DNA of 64,000 bases. It comes from Enoplosus armatus. Its lineage: Eukaryota; Chordata; Actinopteri; Centrarchiformes; Enoplosidae. Both the position numbers and the translations under genes were made by a program. Under the pieces are notes generated by a model that did not search any database, was not told the origin of the DNA, and saw only the letters and a program-made list of their open reading frames with translations. Each line of letters begins with the position of its first letter. The stretch's first letter is position 1. The stretch covers positions 17,242,148 to 17,306,147 of the forward strand of contig NC_092197.1 of the NCBI RefSeq assembly GCF_043641665.1. Direction: 5' to 3'. Shown piece by piece: positions 1 to 12,000 of the stretch.

Positions 1-94
1 TTCATCTGGTTAAAACATACTGTAGTGTTGTGTCAACAGACAGTCCTGTTCAGGAGAAGTTTATATAGCATCACATATATATCACGAACACGAA

Positions 95-345
95 CCGGCG
101 TGTAGGATCTAGTGGCATTTAGTGGTGAGGTTGCATCCGTCTGAATGCTGCTCCCCTCACCCCTCCCTTTCCAAGAGTGTAGGAGAACCTGTGGTGGCCT
201 CCAGGTGCATTCACGCCACCACATTCAAGCCGCCACTTCAACGTAAGGCCCTCTCTAGAGCCAGTGTTTGGATTGTCCATTCTGGGCCACTGTAGAAACA
301 TGGCGGGCCCAGTGGAAGAGGATATAGCTATGAAGGGCTCATTCT
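95..345 (-). repeat. Dispersed teleost-type repeat
   Basis: The block from the 'gtgtaggatctagtggcatt' segment to the 'gtagaaacatggcgggccc' segment resembles a non-coding repeat I recall from many teleost introns and UTRs. It carries short reading frames on the minus strand that are not protein-like. The family is unassigned, and the recognition is from memory rather than from a second copy in this window. Confidence 0.45.
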
Positions 346-510
346 AAGATAACGAAAACACAAACAACTCTTAGTTTGAGGTAATTGTACACTAATGAAA
401 ACATGATTATGAATTCTTCTAAATTCCTCTAAATACAACACACTGGTCCTTTAAGCCAGTGTATTTTTTTTAGAAGGAATGGTCCACTGAAAGGAAGCTC
501 TGAAAAGTTT

Positions 511-604
511 CAATTCAGTTCAGTTTTATTTAAATAGTGCCAAATCACAACAAAGGTTATCTCACGACACTTTACATGTAGAGCAGGTCTAGGCCGGACT
601 CTTA
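511..604 (+). repeat. Dispersed 'ttttatttaaatagtgccaa' repeat
   Basis: The sequence starts with a repeated ttcagttcag motif, then 'ttttatttaaatagtgccaa', then an acaacaaaggttatctcacg-like segment. This matches the general form of a very common teleost SINE-like or LINE-tail repeat. Family and exact ends are unassigned. Confidence 0.5.
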
Positions 605-1477
605 CTCGAACATCCATAGAAACCATTTCAACCACTCCGGCAACGTAATCCATCATCTCGTTCACTGTCGATGTGTCCAATATTAGAGCCTGACCCATAA
701 CGGGGTTTTGAAGCCAATATATTTCAGAGTCTAAAAAAGCATCCATCATTCGTTTCATAACATAAACACAAAATAAAAACACATTTTTAAAGGGATCCCT
801 ACAGTATATACTGAGCTGTACCTCCGTTTGAGCACCATCAACGCCACCAATTCCTTTTTTTTCATGTGAGTAAATATGCCAAAACGTCTCAGTGCATCAG
901 TGTTTAATGTCTCGACACGATGAACTGTACTAGAACATTGCCTCAATGTGATCAGAAAATATCTGATCAAAGAATAACTAAGACTCAGAGTCTGACCATA
1001 CAGTTGAAGTCAACTTCAGATACTGCCCAGGACGCATTTCGGTCACTACTCAAAAAGTATTGAGATTCCACACACGGCAGTTATTCGTTACTCATTGGCC
1101 AACAAACTGTACAGTATATGCTAATGCGGTCAGGTTTGCGGTATGTTCCAAACACTCGTATCTTTCCGTATTAACTATGGTTACTAACGGAAGCTGTGTA
1201 TTTGCACATATTTATGGCACGTGATAAAAAAATATGTGTTTGGAGCATACATACCCAGCATCCAAATGGACAGCAGTAATAGTTTGAACATTTTCTATGG
1301 ATGATTAAGTATTATGCATGTTTTGGCCATGGCTCTTGGTTGCCATTAGCATTCATTGTAACTGATATGAATCCAAGCTGAATACGCTGGGCGTCCTCCT
1401 CAGTGGAGTGTTCCTTTATGATGGAAGAATTCATGAAAGTAAAAGCAACATCACAGTATTAAGGGAATGAGTTCAGT

Positions 1478-1506
<29 letters not shown>
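1478..1506 (+). repeat. (TG)n microsatellite before an slc31a2 exon
   Basis: About 14 TG units end 14 bases upstream of the exon that begins at 1521. It sits where the polypyrimidine tract and branch region of the acceptor would be. Confidence 0.9.
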
Positions 1507-1508
<2 letters not shown>

Positions 1509-1520
1509 TCGTGTCTCCAG

Positions 1521-1749
1521 GGATGGTGCTGTCGGTGTTGGTGGTCTTGCTGCTGACGGTCTTCTACGAGCTGCTCAAGGTGTGGAGGGTGTGGCTGGAC
1601 AGGAACTGTAAGCTGGCCCAGGCTCAGTCTCCGTACGCCGTCCCTCCATCCTACCGCAGCGACAGCAGCTCCGTGCTACACGGCAGCCCCTCCGTGTCCT
1701 CGCTGACCCCCATGGAGCCACAGCCTCCCTCTCGCAACACCAGAAACAG
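1521..1749 (+). CDS. slc31a2: slc31a2 coding exon (TM1 and cytosolic loop)
   Basis: The acceptor is gtgtctccag|GG and the donor is AACAG|gtcagg. The exon begins two bases before an ATG codon, so its first codon is split (G|GG, Gly), as in human, where a Gly precedes the Met of TM1. It ends after AG of a Ser codon. Confidence 0.88.
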
Positions 1750-2598
1750 GTCAGGGCCCCTGTGAAAGACAACCAGGTCATAATCAGATCATCAACAATG
1801 TGATCATTTCTCTTTTCTCATAGATTTTACTGCAAAATGTAAATAATGGAATATTAGCTAATGATAGCTTTTTGGAAGGAGATCCTTGTCAAGAAGAAGA
1901 AGAAAAGTTAGTAAGGCTATGGGTATCAGGAATGATTGCTCATGGTTAGTTGGTCAAAACCTGAACTTACCATGAGCATTTTCTTTTACTTTTTTTTGGA
2001 AATGGACTTCCAAAGAAGGTCAACCTGAAATTTTCCACATAAAGGCAGTTATGTTCTGTGTGCTCTCTTGACCTTCCTAAACCAGTTTGTTGTTTTATTC
2101 AATCAAACACGTTGTGATTCCACTGCTTTCAGCTGTTGTTCTGCTGTGTGTGGTTTTCTTTGTGTGCACGCGTGCACCTCCATTCATACTGAGCTGAGTA
2201 TTATTTACACACTGGATGCGCGTAAGACTGAACATTGACCTCTGTTTCTGTTCAGTGGCTCAAGCGTGGCCTATTCTGTCATAATGACTGAACTCGAAAA
2301 CAATATGCAAGTCCTCGACAAGGGAAATCATAACCTCTTGACAGACAGAATGGAGTATTTCAGACAACGATCCTCTCATACGGGCGTCTTATACCTGGTG
2401 TAAGCTCATGTGTTCCTCTCGCTCCTCCTCAGCTGGTTGCTGCATGGTATCCAGGCTGTCCTCCACATGCTGCAGGTGACTCTGGGCTACATGCTGATGC
2501 TGTGCGTCATGTCCTACAACACCTGGATCTTCCTTGGCGTCATCGTGGGTTCTGTCCTCGGTTATTTCATCTCATTCCCTCTCCTGAGTCAGATCTGA
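1521..2598 (+). CDS. slc31a2: Probable low-affinity copper uptake protein 2 (CTR2), last two coding exons
   Basis: Coding exons are 1521-1749 and 2433-2598, with the stop TGA at 2596-2598; together they encode 130 residues. CTR2 is a small three-helix protein of endolysosomal and plasma membranes that moves Cu(I) or modulates CTR1. The first exon encodes TM1 (MVLSVLVVLLLTVFYELLKV) and a cytosolic Ser/Pro-rich loop of about 60 residues, somewhat longer than in human CTR2. The second encodes TM2 with the copper-selective MxxxM motif (MLCVM), then MSYNTWIFLG, then TM3 with a GxxxGxxxG helix-packing motif (GVIVGSVLG). MSYNTWIFLG followed by a short C-tail, without the His-Cys-His end of CTR1, points to SLC31A2. 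The extracellular N-terminus with Met motifs is in an exon outside the window, so the gene is partial here. Confidence 0.9.
1750..2432 (+). other. slc31a2 intron
   Basis: A 683-base intron between gtcagg and a ctcctcctcag acceptor. I see nothing else in it. Confidence 0.8.
2433..2598 (+). CDS. slc31a2: slc31a2 last coding exon (TM2, TM3, stop)
   Basis: It joins in frame with the previous exon (RN-S-WLLHGIQ). It holds the MxxxM motif of TM2 and the glycine-zipper TM3, and ends LLSQI followed by TGA. Confidence 0.9.
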
Positions 2599-3970
2599 TG
2601 GTATGGACAGGCCAGACAGAGGATGGCTTTTTGTTTTGCTTTTAAAGTTAAAAGGGCCGCATGCTCTGGAGACTAAATGGGGAAACTACTTGATTGACTA
2701 ATTTCTGTGTGTTGTTCCGTTGCTCTGAGCACAGTTATTATTTGCGAGGTTTTAACACTGGGTGGGGGCACGAAAGAGGAATTCCTCCTATGCTGAAGAA
2801 TGAGCTGCACAACACTAACTGTCGCTTTAAAACTCATCTGGATTCTTTGGTTTCTTCCCTTGGCACTCATTTCAGCTGGACGTACAAATATATAATATTT
2901 GTCTTTGACTATAGGGACGTTATGTATAATTTCAGAAGTCATTCATGAGGTGAGTCTTTTGTGTTAAAAAGGACACGACAGTCTGTGATATAGACTCGCT
3001 TATCATCTCAAACTGCAAACATCAAGTGAGTAATGCATGTGAAAAATGGATTTTAGTCTCCTGGGGAGGGAGTGCTGCTTGCTTAAGCTCTTCTCTTTCT
3101 TTATATTAAAATGTTATACAATAGATCCAAAGACGAGAAACGCATTCACAGCAGATGTACAACAGAACTCAGAGATGAGAAGACCTCCATAGCTTGTGGC
3201 ATCTTACAGCTGTTTCTGTATTTTTGTATACATTTTTGTTCCTATATTTTTGTTTTTCAACCTTGCCAACGTTTATAGCCACTACATAGTTCACTGTCTT
3301 TCACCAAACAATTCAAGATGCTATGACACTACAGATGATTCAAAAATGAGATTCTGAGTCCTGACTGTTGATAAGACACCACTACTGTAGCTTTAAAGTG
3401 AAACTCCTCCAGAAGACTTGTGTGGTTTTGACTGCTTAAAAAGCAACATTTTGTGTGTGTGGAACCAACAACATATTTAAATGTTGAATACTGGTCTTGT
3501 GGTGGTCTCGCAGTGTTTTGGAGTGAAACCTAAAAGCAGGCTCGCACTTGGAACTGAGGTGTACAGTCAGGTCATAAGACTCAGTACTCAGATTCAGGAA
3601 GTGAATCACAGGGTTTTAGCTTGTCACGTGTCATTATTGGTCACTAAGAGACCAGAGTCATTGTCACACGTGTGTCAGGGGACAGTGAAAGTCGGTCATG
3701 TGGTTCTGTGGTAATCATTGACAGACCACACAAAAAAAACAAAAAAAAAAAACGGTTTGTGTGCCTTGCAACTGACATTTCAGATGTGTTTTTCAAATAT
3801 GCTCTTCATCTCTTTTGAAACAGAGTATTTTATACCCGATTCGTCACGTTTGATCACTTGAGGTGGTTTACTGATAGAATTTTCTTATGATGGTGATTTC
3901 TTATGATTGTGATGGTTTGCTGTCACAATAAAACTGTTGAAGGACTTGGTTGACAAAAACAAAGAATAAA
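2599..3970 (+). other. slc31a2: slc31a2 3' UTR
   Basis: After the stop codon there is about 1.3 kb of non-coding sequence ending in two AATAAA signals at 3927-3932 and 3965-3970. Small reading frames here (for example 2694-2948 and 3481-3714) have no protein-like features. Confidence 0.6.
3927..3970 (+). terminator. Two AATAAA poly(A) signals, slc31a2
   Basis: AATAAA occurs at 3927-3932 and 3965-3970, 1.3 kb after the slc31a2 stop. A G-rich run (about 4007-4018) lies downstream, as expected for a downstream element. Confidence 0.55.
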
Positions 3971-3984
3971 GTTGATGAACTGGT

Positions 3985-3990
3985 TTTATT
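3985..3990 (-). terminator. Distal poly(A) signal candidate, niban2
   Basis: AATAAA on the minus strand, 15 bp from the + strand AATAAA of slc31a2. If used, the two 3' ends would overlap. Confidence 0.35.
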
Positions 3991-5424
3991 CATCCATTTT
4001 TGTTTTGAGGGGGGGGGGGTATATTTCAAGAAGAAAAAAAGCACTAAACATACAACTTGAGCTGCTCACACCAAACAGACAGGTTTTGTAATAAATAAAC
4101 GGGAGAAGGTGACGGTCACTGGTCCTCCATTGGAAGTTGTGGGTCTTAGGAATGAATCAAAAGGCAGCAAACTCCAAAAAGCGATTTCACAACAGGAATC
4201 GAAACTCCTCTCAGCATTTTTAACATAATAAGCTCGGTCTGTTGACCATGGATGGTACAATAGTGAGAGTAATTCACCCATTAGAGTGTGTGTGATGCTG
4301 ACAAGAAACTGATGTGTAACTGCACATTCATAGGAAGGTTCCTGGAGAGGACGATGTCATTTGGTACTAATTATTATAATCGAAATGGAGACGTACAATT
4401 ATATGTTTGTACTTCATTTACCTAAAGTTTTCATTGTGTCTCCATGTTGTAATCCCACTTCTGGTACTCCTGTGTACTCTGTATATACAACACCTCCAGT
4501 ATGTCATGTCTGTTTGCCCTGGAAAAGTGATCCCTCCTCGTTTGCTTCTCCTTATATTTCCTGTTAGAGAGTTTTTTTGTTGTTGTTTTTCCTTATTTGT
4601 CAACAGCTAAGCATACAATTTAACATGAATGTACTTAGTACCAAATTAAATAGTTCTTTCCAGGAAACTATTAAAAAATGATTCAACCTTTACATACAGC
4701 GCTAGAGTGCTACTTTTTTACACAGATAAGGAAATCAAGTTCTTGTAAAAGCCACTTCATCCAAATGACATAAAATTAAAAGAAAACATTTCACCCAGAT
4801 TGTAACATTTGAATTAAATTAGAAAAGATTGATTTTAAATATTAGAATATTATTTTGAATTATATTCAATGTTCTTACAAAGAAGTTGGGCGGGGGGGGG
4901 GGGGTACCAGAAATATTTAAAGAAAAACATCATCAGAAGCCAACATTAAGAATCTCCCTCATAATCACGAAGAGAGCTTCCTCTGATTACAAGTTCATCA
5001 AAAATCCTACAAGTTGAGGAGCCGTTATTTCCTGTAGTCATCTACAGTCACCGGCAAAGAGACAAAACACAGTGAGTTTTGGTGGTTTTGTTGCACAGTT
5101 GTCAAAACATTTAAAACAGCGTACTCATCAAATAACAGTGGAGGTGTAAATCATTCCTGACAGGTTGTACTAAAATATCTAGTGTTGAAACATAAAGGCC
5201 ATTTGTGAATACAGGAGAAGCTCCTCTCAAAGTAAACAAACTACTTATTTAAAAAATGTACAAAAATAGATACCAGTATTTCAAAGAATAGTTAAAATAC
5301 ACATATAAACCCCCAAACCCACATCTAAAGGTTGATTGCAGCACCCCCTGCTGCCCAGGTAGAGGCTGTGCTCATTAAAGAGGGATCCATTCACCTGCAG
5401 TACAGTTAAAGGCACTATCTGCAA

Positions 5425-5430
5425 TTTATT
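5425..5430 (-). terminator. Proximal poly(A) signal candidate, niban2
   Basis: AATAAA on the minus strand about 430 bases after the niban2 stop codon. Confidence 0.35.
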
Positions 5431-5857
5431 TGACAGTATAAATGTGACGTATGTTGACAAAATAGAGGCCTTATTTCCTGCTGTGTTTACAGACATTACT
5501 GTTGAAAACAAACTCCCTTATTTTGTAAGTTTAAAAAAAGTGGATGATCACTTTCAAATCCCTGATCCTTGTAATGGACCCTGGCCTGTTGTCGAAGCAT
5601 AACCGCAAGGAGCCTTACTTACATGCATCAGATATGTTGAATTCAGTGTCATACACAACAGAAGAAGAAAACTTGCATTGAGATCCACCAAGCTGCGTAG
5701 AGACGAACCAGTCACCAAAGAAATGTCTTAAAAAATTAAAAAGTCGGGGAGGAGCGGAGCGTTGGTTTTGGAGTGTGCAATATGAATAACAACAAAGAAA
5801 AGGCAACGCTTTGAATGAAACCTTTGAAAACAATCCTTATTCGGTCCACTTCTCTTC

Positions 5858-6756
5858 CTACACCACAACCACTTCCACTTCTACTGGGTCGATAATTTTG
5901 TCCTCTCTGTTCAGACTGTCTGTGATTGGCTGAGGCTCACCTTCGCCCAGCCCCTCATTGGTCGGTGACTGGAAGCCGCTGTCGCCGCGCGAGCTGGAGT
6001 TTGTGACCAGCGCTGGCAGTGGTGACGACTCGTAATCTGATTCTGCTGCAGAGACCTCGGAAATCCGTTCACTGTCATCTTCCTGTGCCGTTGCCTCCGT
6101 TTCCTCGACAGCGTTCTTGATGGCTGCGTCCTCCTGACGCCCCTTGTCGGCTTCCTGCGTCTTGCTTCCTACCAGCTGTTGGAGAATTGTCTGCGGGGAC
6201 GACTTGTTGCGTGGAGACTTCCTGGGGACGTCCTCCACCACGGTGGTGACATGTGTCACATCCTCCTGCACCCCGTCCTCCATGGTGATGGTGCCTGTGG
6301 TCTGCTCCGTCCCGTTGGTCATGTCGCTCCGGCTCTCCTTTGACACAGGCAGCAGCACCTCCACCACTGGATTAATCAGGTCTCTGATTTCATTCACGCT
6401 GTCAGGAGACTTGGGATCCTCAGGCAGGTCCTCCTCATCCTCCTCTTTGTCCTCAGACATCTCGCCCTCCTCCTCGGGGATAAGCTCCACACCTGGGACC
6501 TCTTGGCAGGACTCATAGGGCAGAGGCAGCCCGTCCAACTGGATCATGGACACCACCTGCCTGCGTCTTTTCCCAGAACCCCCTCCTTCAATACCGCCAC
6601 CATCGACAGAGTCCTCCAGCCCATCGCCCCCAAATTTAGAAGCCCAGTCCACCGAAGGGGATTCTTCGAGCAGGTGCAGGTTGGGGTCGCTGTTGGTCAG
6701 AATGATGCTGTCCCTGTAGAGATTGTGTCTCCTCTGGACAGCTGCCTCCTTCACAG
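5858..6756 (-). CDS. niban2: niban2 last coding exon (disordered acidic tail)
   Basis: About 299 codons ending in TAG at 5860-5858. It starts AVKEAAVQRRHNLYRDSIIL, then SDPNLHLLEE, as in human, and becomes a low-complexity tail: a KRRRQ basic patch, a Glu/Asp-rich stretch (EDKEEDEEDLPEDP), SPDSVNEIRDL (human SPDGVTEIRGL), several Ser-Pro sites (KSPDS, RKSPRN, SSPQT, ESSPLP, GFQSPT) that could be proline-directed kinase sites, and a terminal valine run. The Ser-Pro sites fit the known ERK phosphorylation of this tail in human; exact sites are not aligned here. Confidence 0.92.
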
Positions 6757-9700
6757 CTGGACAGAGGAAAAAAAACAAGAACATCAGTCACTGTTAGATA
6801 ATGTACTGCTAACTACCACTACTATTGCCATGGCAACAACCATTTCTAAATCTTGTGGTTTTTTGGCCCTCACCCATCATGATGTCCTTGGAGACGGTCT
6901 GCAGCACCACCTCCTCGAACATATTTTCCACCAGCAGGAAACGGGAGAAGTCCTCAAAGATGAGCTCTTTGAAGCGAGGCAGCTCCTGGGGATGAGGGGG
7001 GCAGAGATGAGCTTCATAAAGCTTCCAGCAGTCAATACATTTACCTACATGTCAGTTAACAACTTGTTGCATTTCGTGTTTCTAATTATAAACAAAGGTG
7101 TCTTGAAATCAGCAGTTCATGTTTTATTATGTTCTTTTTGCTCTGATTTTCTCTTCACATGCCTCTATGTTTCTTGTACTGCTGTTCTCAGTAGCTATAC
7201 TTTCTCTTGTGAATTTTGGCACCAGTTTGTTGTGGGACGGGCTCAATGGGTCCTGTAAGCTCTATAGTAAGTCACTGACATATACCATTCTTTCCACAAT
7301 TTGTACTTGGGCTAAAATTCAGCCTTAAATAGGTTGAAAGAGTCACAACACCATAATGAGATGTGGTGTACTGTACTGCATGCTATTCAAAGAGAGTGAA
7401 AAATGACAGTGTGATGTGAGGCTGTGTTGGGTGCTACTCACAGGTGAGCAGGATGGCGAGAGCTGCTGCAGCATGTATGGGATGATGATCTGCAGCAGAG
7501 CCTCTCTGAAGAACTTCTTGCGCACCGTGCTGCTGTCATAATCATATTTCTGAAGACCAGAAACACATGATCCTAAATTTCTGTTCTATTCTTTATTCTA
7601 TAATGTGCTGTAGCTAAAATAGTGAAAACATTAGATTTTACTTTACGACCTTGTCCTTTCATCCATCTCAGTTTGTCTACTAAATTACTTCTAGGTTTCT
7701 AATTTGTCCTATTTCACCTTGAGAACCCTGTCCTGGCATCGCTGGATGTTCTTGCATGTGTCGTCGTCTCCCTGGGCCTCTAAAGACTGGTTGAGCAGCT
7801 GCTCAAATGTGTACACTGCATTGTCCATTTGCTGTCACATTTAAAAAACAAAATTAGTTATACAGTAGCACATGAAACAGACTGATGATGCCTAAACCTC
7901 GGCTTAGATTCAGCTCACACCGTTCATCTTTACAAACTGTCATACTCTATTTGACCAGCAGGTGTAAGTAGAGACTTCACCGCAGGCAGGGCGGGTTGCT
8001 GGTGTGTGTTGTCATACAAGGAATTAGGGAGTGTTTCCAGGCATCCTGACACAGCTTTGGTACATGCTGATTCTTTGTATTATATCAGAGAAGAGCACGT
8101 TACCTCCCTCATGAGGATCTGAGCCCTGCTGACGAACACCGAGGGGTTGGAGACGTCAAACCTCTGCTGCAGCCCCTCCAGATTGAGCTGTTCCACCTTC
8201 TCGTAGCAGCTCTGCATCTTCACCGGGTGGAAGGCGAGCATGGACAGCCTCTCCATGTGCTGAGGGGAAGACAGAGAGAGGAGGGTAACGGTGATCCAGG
8301 CGGTAGAAGCGTCACAACGGTAGAATTAAGACCAAAGCAGAGAAAAAGGTTGATTGTTCAAGATCAGTCACTGAGGGCAGATGAGGACACTCCTCACTGA
8401 CTTCTAATTAAAGACTAGCACTAAGATGGCCTAGGCTTCCACAAACACACATGCACTCTGATAATGTTACTATAACCAAACGTCAGGCTACACTCACATT
8501 CACACATTAACGCCTTAACCTTAAGACTTATCTTTAGTTAGTAATTAGTATAACCCAATCAGAGCTGAGTAAGTCATCAGTCTTTTGTTGTTTTTGTCTG
8601 TGATGTGATTCTGTGATCATGTGAAGCAGTTTTGTGTGGAAAAAAAAAAAAGCAGCATGGGATGTGGGAATCAAATGGCTTGTTTTTTTTATTTTTTGAG
8701 TACAGCCGATGAAGTAATGGGCAAGTGTCTGTTGAAGCTGCATCAATCAAATGTCTTTATATTAACACTGAATCAAATGTGTAATGTGAAAGAGGGTCAT
8801 AGTGACAACCCCACAGAGAATTATGATTTTATAGCATATTTACTACGTGGTTCAGGCTCACCGCTTTCATCTGCCCTGTTTCCACCAGCAGCAGCAGACA
8901 GCTGTTATCAGCTTCACCTGTTTGTTGACACATTAGCTATAACCTTATAAGGTGATAATATATCAGGATAATACATGTGTGTCTGACAGCTTGTTGTGGA
9001 ATTATTCTCTCCCTGGTGGCCAAATACCTCCGGTTTTCCCTCTATATTACCTCGGTTATCAAACTTGTGTAGACTTGTGTTGCTGGAGATGAACCTTATA
9101 TTAATTGTTCGGAAAGAAAAGGAAAGACATATTTGCAGCCAGCAGAACATGACTCACGTCTCCCAGTTTGTCTTTGCCCCCTCCGTTGAGGGAGTTCTTG
9201 CTGATCTCCACCAGCTCCCTGAAGAAAACTTCCCTGACCTCGGAGAAACCTCGGCTTGTGGGATCCATCAGGGCCTCCAGGATGGAGCTGATGTAGGGCT
9301 GGACGCTGGTCCGTAGGAGTTGCTCCGCCTTGGGCAACACCAGAGCTGCACACCGGCAGCGACACATGCAGAGTGGAAGGAAGAAGAAAAAGCAGCTTGT
9401 AAACAAGTAACACTACAGATGATGATAAGGAGTCAGTCAAAGAAGAAAAATAAAGGCATGGGTGTGACGTCACAGGAAGAGTATTGTTTAATACCAAGTT
9501 GAAATGGTTGGTATGCGATGACATTTAAGTAAACACACTTGTGCAATTTCAATGGAAGCCCTGCAGCTTTCATTCTCTAAGATACACCCAATTGCTGGCA
9601 TTGTGACCCGTGCTAAAAGAGACCAACAAAATATAATTCACGGCTAGGATTACAACTCTGCGAAAAAGACGTCTGCATGACCCTCATGTAACCTGAACCT

Positions 9701-11964
9701 GCATGGTGTTGTTCAGTTGACTTGTAGTTTCGAGCCTTATCTGTAGGATAAAGTCAGAAATCGGCCCTTACAGTGCAGGTGATGGAATGCAGTTCTGCCA
9801 CTTTAGCTCAATGGGAAACAGTACACGTGAAAAAAAAAGAGCAGCCTGTGCCAAGTTAACTTTTGAATAGAAAGCTGTCAAGCTCACCGCTCAAAGGGTG
9901 GATGCTCTGGTGCTGTAGAAGCCAGCGTGAGCGAGTGACAGATAACAACCGACTTAAATTCAAACCAAAAGCTGCGAGGAGAAAGTGCAGAGAGTACGAC
10001 AAGAGCTGGAAAATGTCAGATATGGAGAGAGGTTTGGTTGCAGAGGAAAGGCTCTGCTAGTGCCAAATGTCCAAACAAACTCGTCGGAAACTTGAGCAGT
10101 GTGGCGTTATTCAGTGACCAGACCGATCGCTTTGCTGTGCCAATAATCCCTGGACCAGAGAAACCACAGCTACATCTCAATGAGGCAAACAGCAAGCGAA
10201 CAATGAAGCGTGCACTTGAGGTCGGAAAGATCATGTTACACGGCACAGGGAGCAGCACCAAGTAGACCTAGTCCTTTTTGCATAGCATGTTGGACGTGTG
10301 AAGGAAGGTGGTACCACGGAGGTGGTAAAAAAACAATATGTCAGCATTTCTTTCTGTCTTCTTCCTTCCTAACCATTGCTCTGAATTTACTCGCTGGGTC
10401 TGTCTGTGTGTTCATGTGGAGTCCCTACACCTCTCTTACTCGCTACAGGTATCTACAGCTGTGATACTGTACTGTAGATTCGTTTTTTTGCCTTTTCAAT
10501 GTGTAGTTAGGACATGCTTCACAATGAAATATAGTCATTTAAATGCTTTTGACATAATGGTTTTATATAAAATAAACTTTTAAAGCACATTCAAACCATA
10601 GGCCTAGATGTGAAAAATGAGGGCTTCCTGTGACAAGAAAGTGGGGTGGGGATTAAAAGCAAATATAGTTGTGCATCTGTGATGACTGATCACTCATCCC
10701 GACCTAATGGTGGGAACACTTTGCTGACCGCAGACTGCTGGACAGTGCAAAAGGTGCGTTATTTGGCCAAAAAGATTCAACATTTAGAACAAAATGCATC
10801 ATGGACTGCCTTGTGTTTACACCCTAAACATTCTCTGTTCATTTGTCAAATGCAACTGATTATGAAGGAAAGAGAAAAGTCTGTTGCGTGTAGATCTTTG
10901 ATCACCTCGTATCTTGCTGCTGATGTGTTCTTTAGACGTGATGATCTGGTCCATGTCGGTTCTCAGTCTGGCGTCCAGAGGAACTCTCTGGGCCTCGCAG
11001 GCTTCAACCAGCGCTTCATACTGGCCGGTGGTCTGAGACAACACCTGTCTGTACACTGCATCAGAGATCTGGAGGAGGAGGGAGCCATTCAAAAACATGA
11101 TTGGTTCGGACTTGTTTGAGTCTGCAGCGTGCACTGATAGGAACTCACCAACATCCAGTTCCTCTGCCTCTGCTGCATCTTCCCCTTCAAACGAGGACCA
11201 ATCACGTTTCTCAGCTCTGGGTGGAGGGTCTCCATCACCAGATTAGCTAGAATCTGTACACACACAACATACACACTTTCAATATGTATTTTTATATTTA
11301 GAGTATTTATATGTGTAAATAAATAAAAAAGAAATGAAAGAAATCCTGCCTGGATTGTCCTTGCACAAGGTTCCTACTGCACTGCACTGTATTGGATTGA
11401 CCTAATGGTCCTTTTAGCACAACAACAAATATCCTCCACCCAAAGAAAAACCAAACTAAACCTTAAAAAAGTGCAGCCTCTCTTTCCTTAGTGGTTACAT
11501 GGATACAGTGGGGCGATTGAGATGACACACAGCTGGATACAGACAGACAGGAAAGCTGGTTGCAGTGGCTCAGCACCTCCACAAGGTTTTAACTGAGCTA
11601 GACTAAATATTTGGTGAAACATGTTGCTGCGTAATGAATGGCTGTGACAAAAGCAGGGTGGTTTTTCCACACAGAGGAACAGAGACCGGCCTGACAAACA
11701 ACAGGTATATTGTAGCTTGTTTGTCTTAAAGCTTATTTGTCTGAAATAACTCTAATAATAATTTAAATGGTACTTCTTAAATGCTGTTCTCCGTATTGTT
11801 GTTGCATTGGTGGCTGTGACTTGCGTGACCTCGCTCCGGTATCAGCATACTTTAATTATTTAGTGACACTTTTAACATCTGTCTGGATACAAAAGCTTAG
11901 TCAAAATCTGCATCATACATACATGCAATCTACTTATTTACTTACTTATTATAAAAAGGAAAAC

Positions 11965-12000
<36 letters not shown>

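Larger units (their letters stand above)
1..1520. other. Non-coding: 5' part of slc31a2 (intron), with repeats
   Basis: No exon is visible. The slc31a2 exon at 1521 starts inside a codon, so this stretch is most simply its upstream intron. It holds two dispersed repeats (about 95-345 and 511-604) and a TG run that ends 14 bases before the exon. I looked for the short first exon of a CTR2 protein (start Met, then an FDFW-like segment) on the + strand and did not find it. Confidence 0.5.
3971..5857 (-). other. niban2: niban2 3' UTR and convergent 3'-end region
   Basis: No coding exon is seen. On the minus strand AATAAA (read as TTTATT on +) occurs at 5430-5425 (proximal) and 3990-3985 (distal). 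The niban2 3' UTR is therefore about 0.45 or 1.9 kb long. G homopolymers lie at about 4007-4018 and 4891-4903. Confidence 0.5.

Noticed and set aside
6144..7258. Plus-strand frames of 124 and 251 codons
   Set aside because: Antisense shadows of the niban2 last exon and exon 13.
9863..10265. Possible transposase-like fragment in niban2 intron 8
   Set aside because: A few words (RRKCREYDKS) suggested a BED-type protein, but frames break and no zinc-binding pattern or catalytic motif is present.
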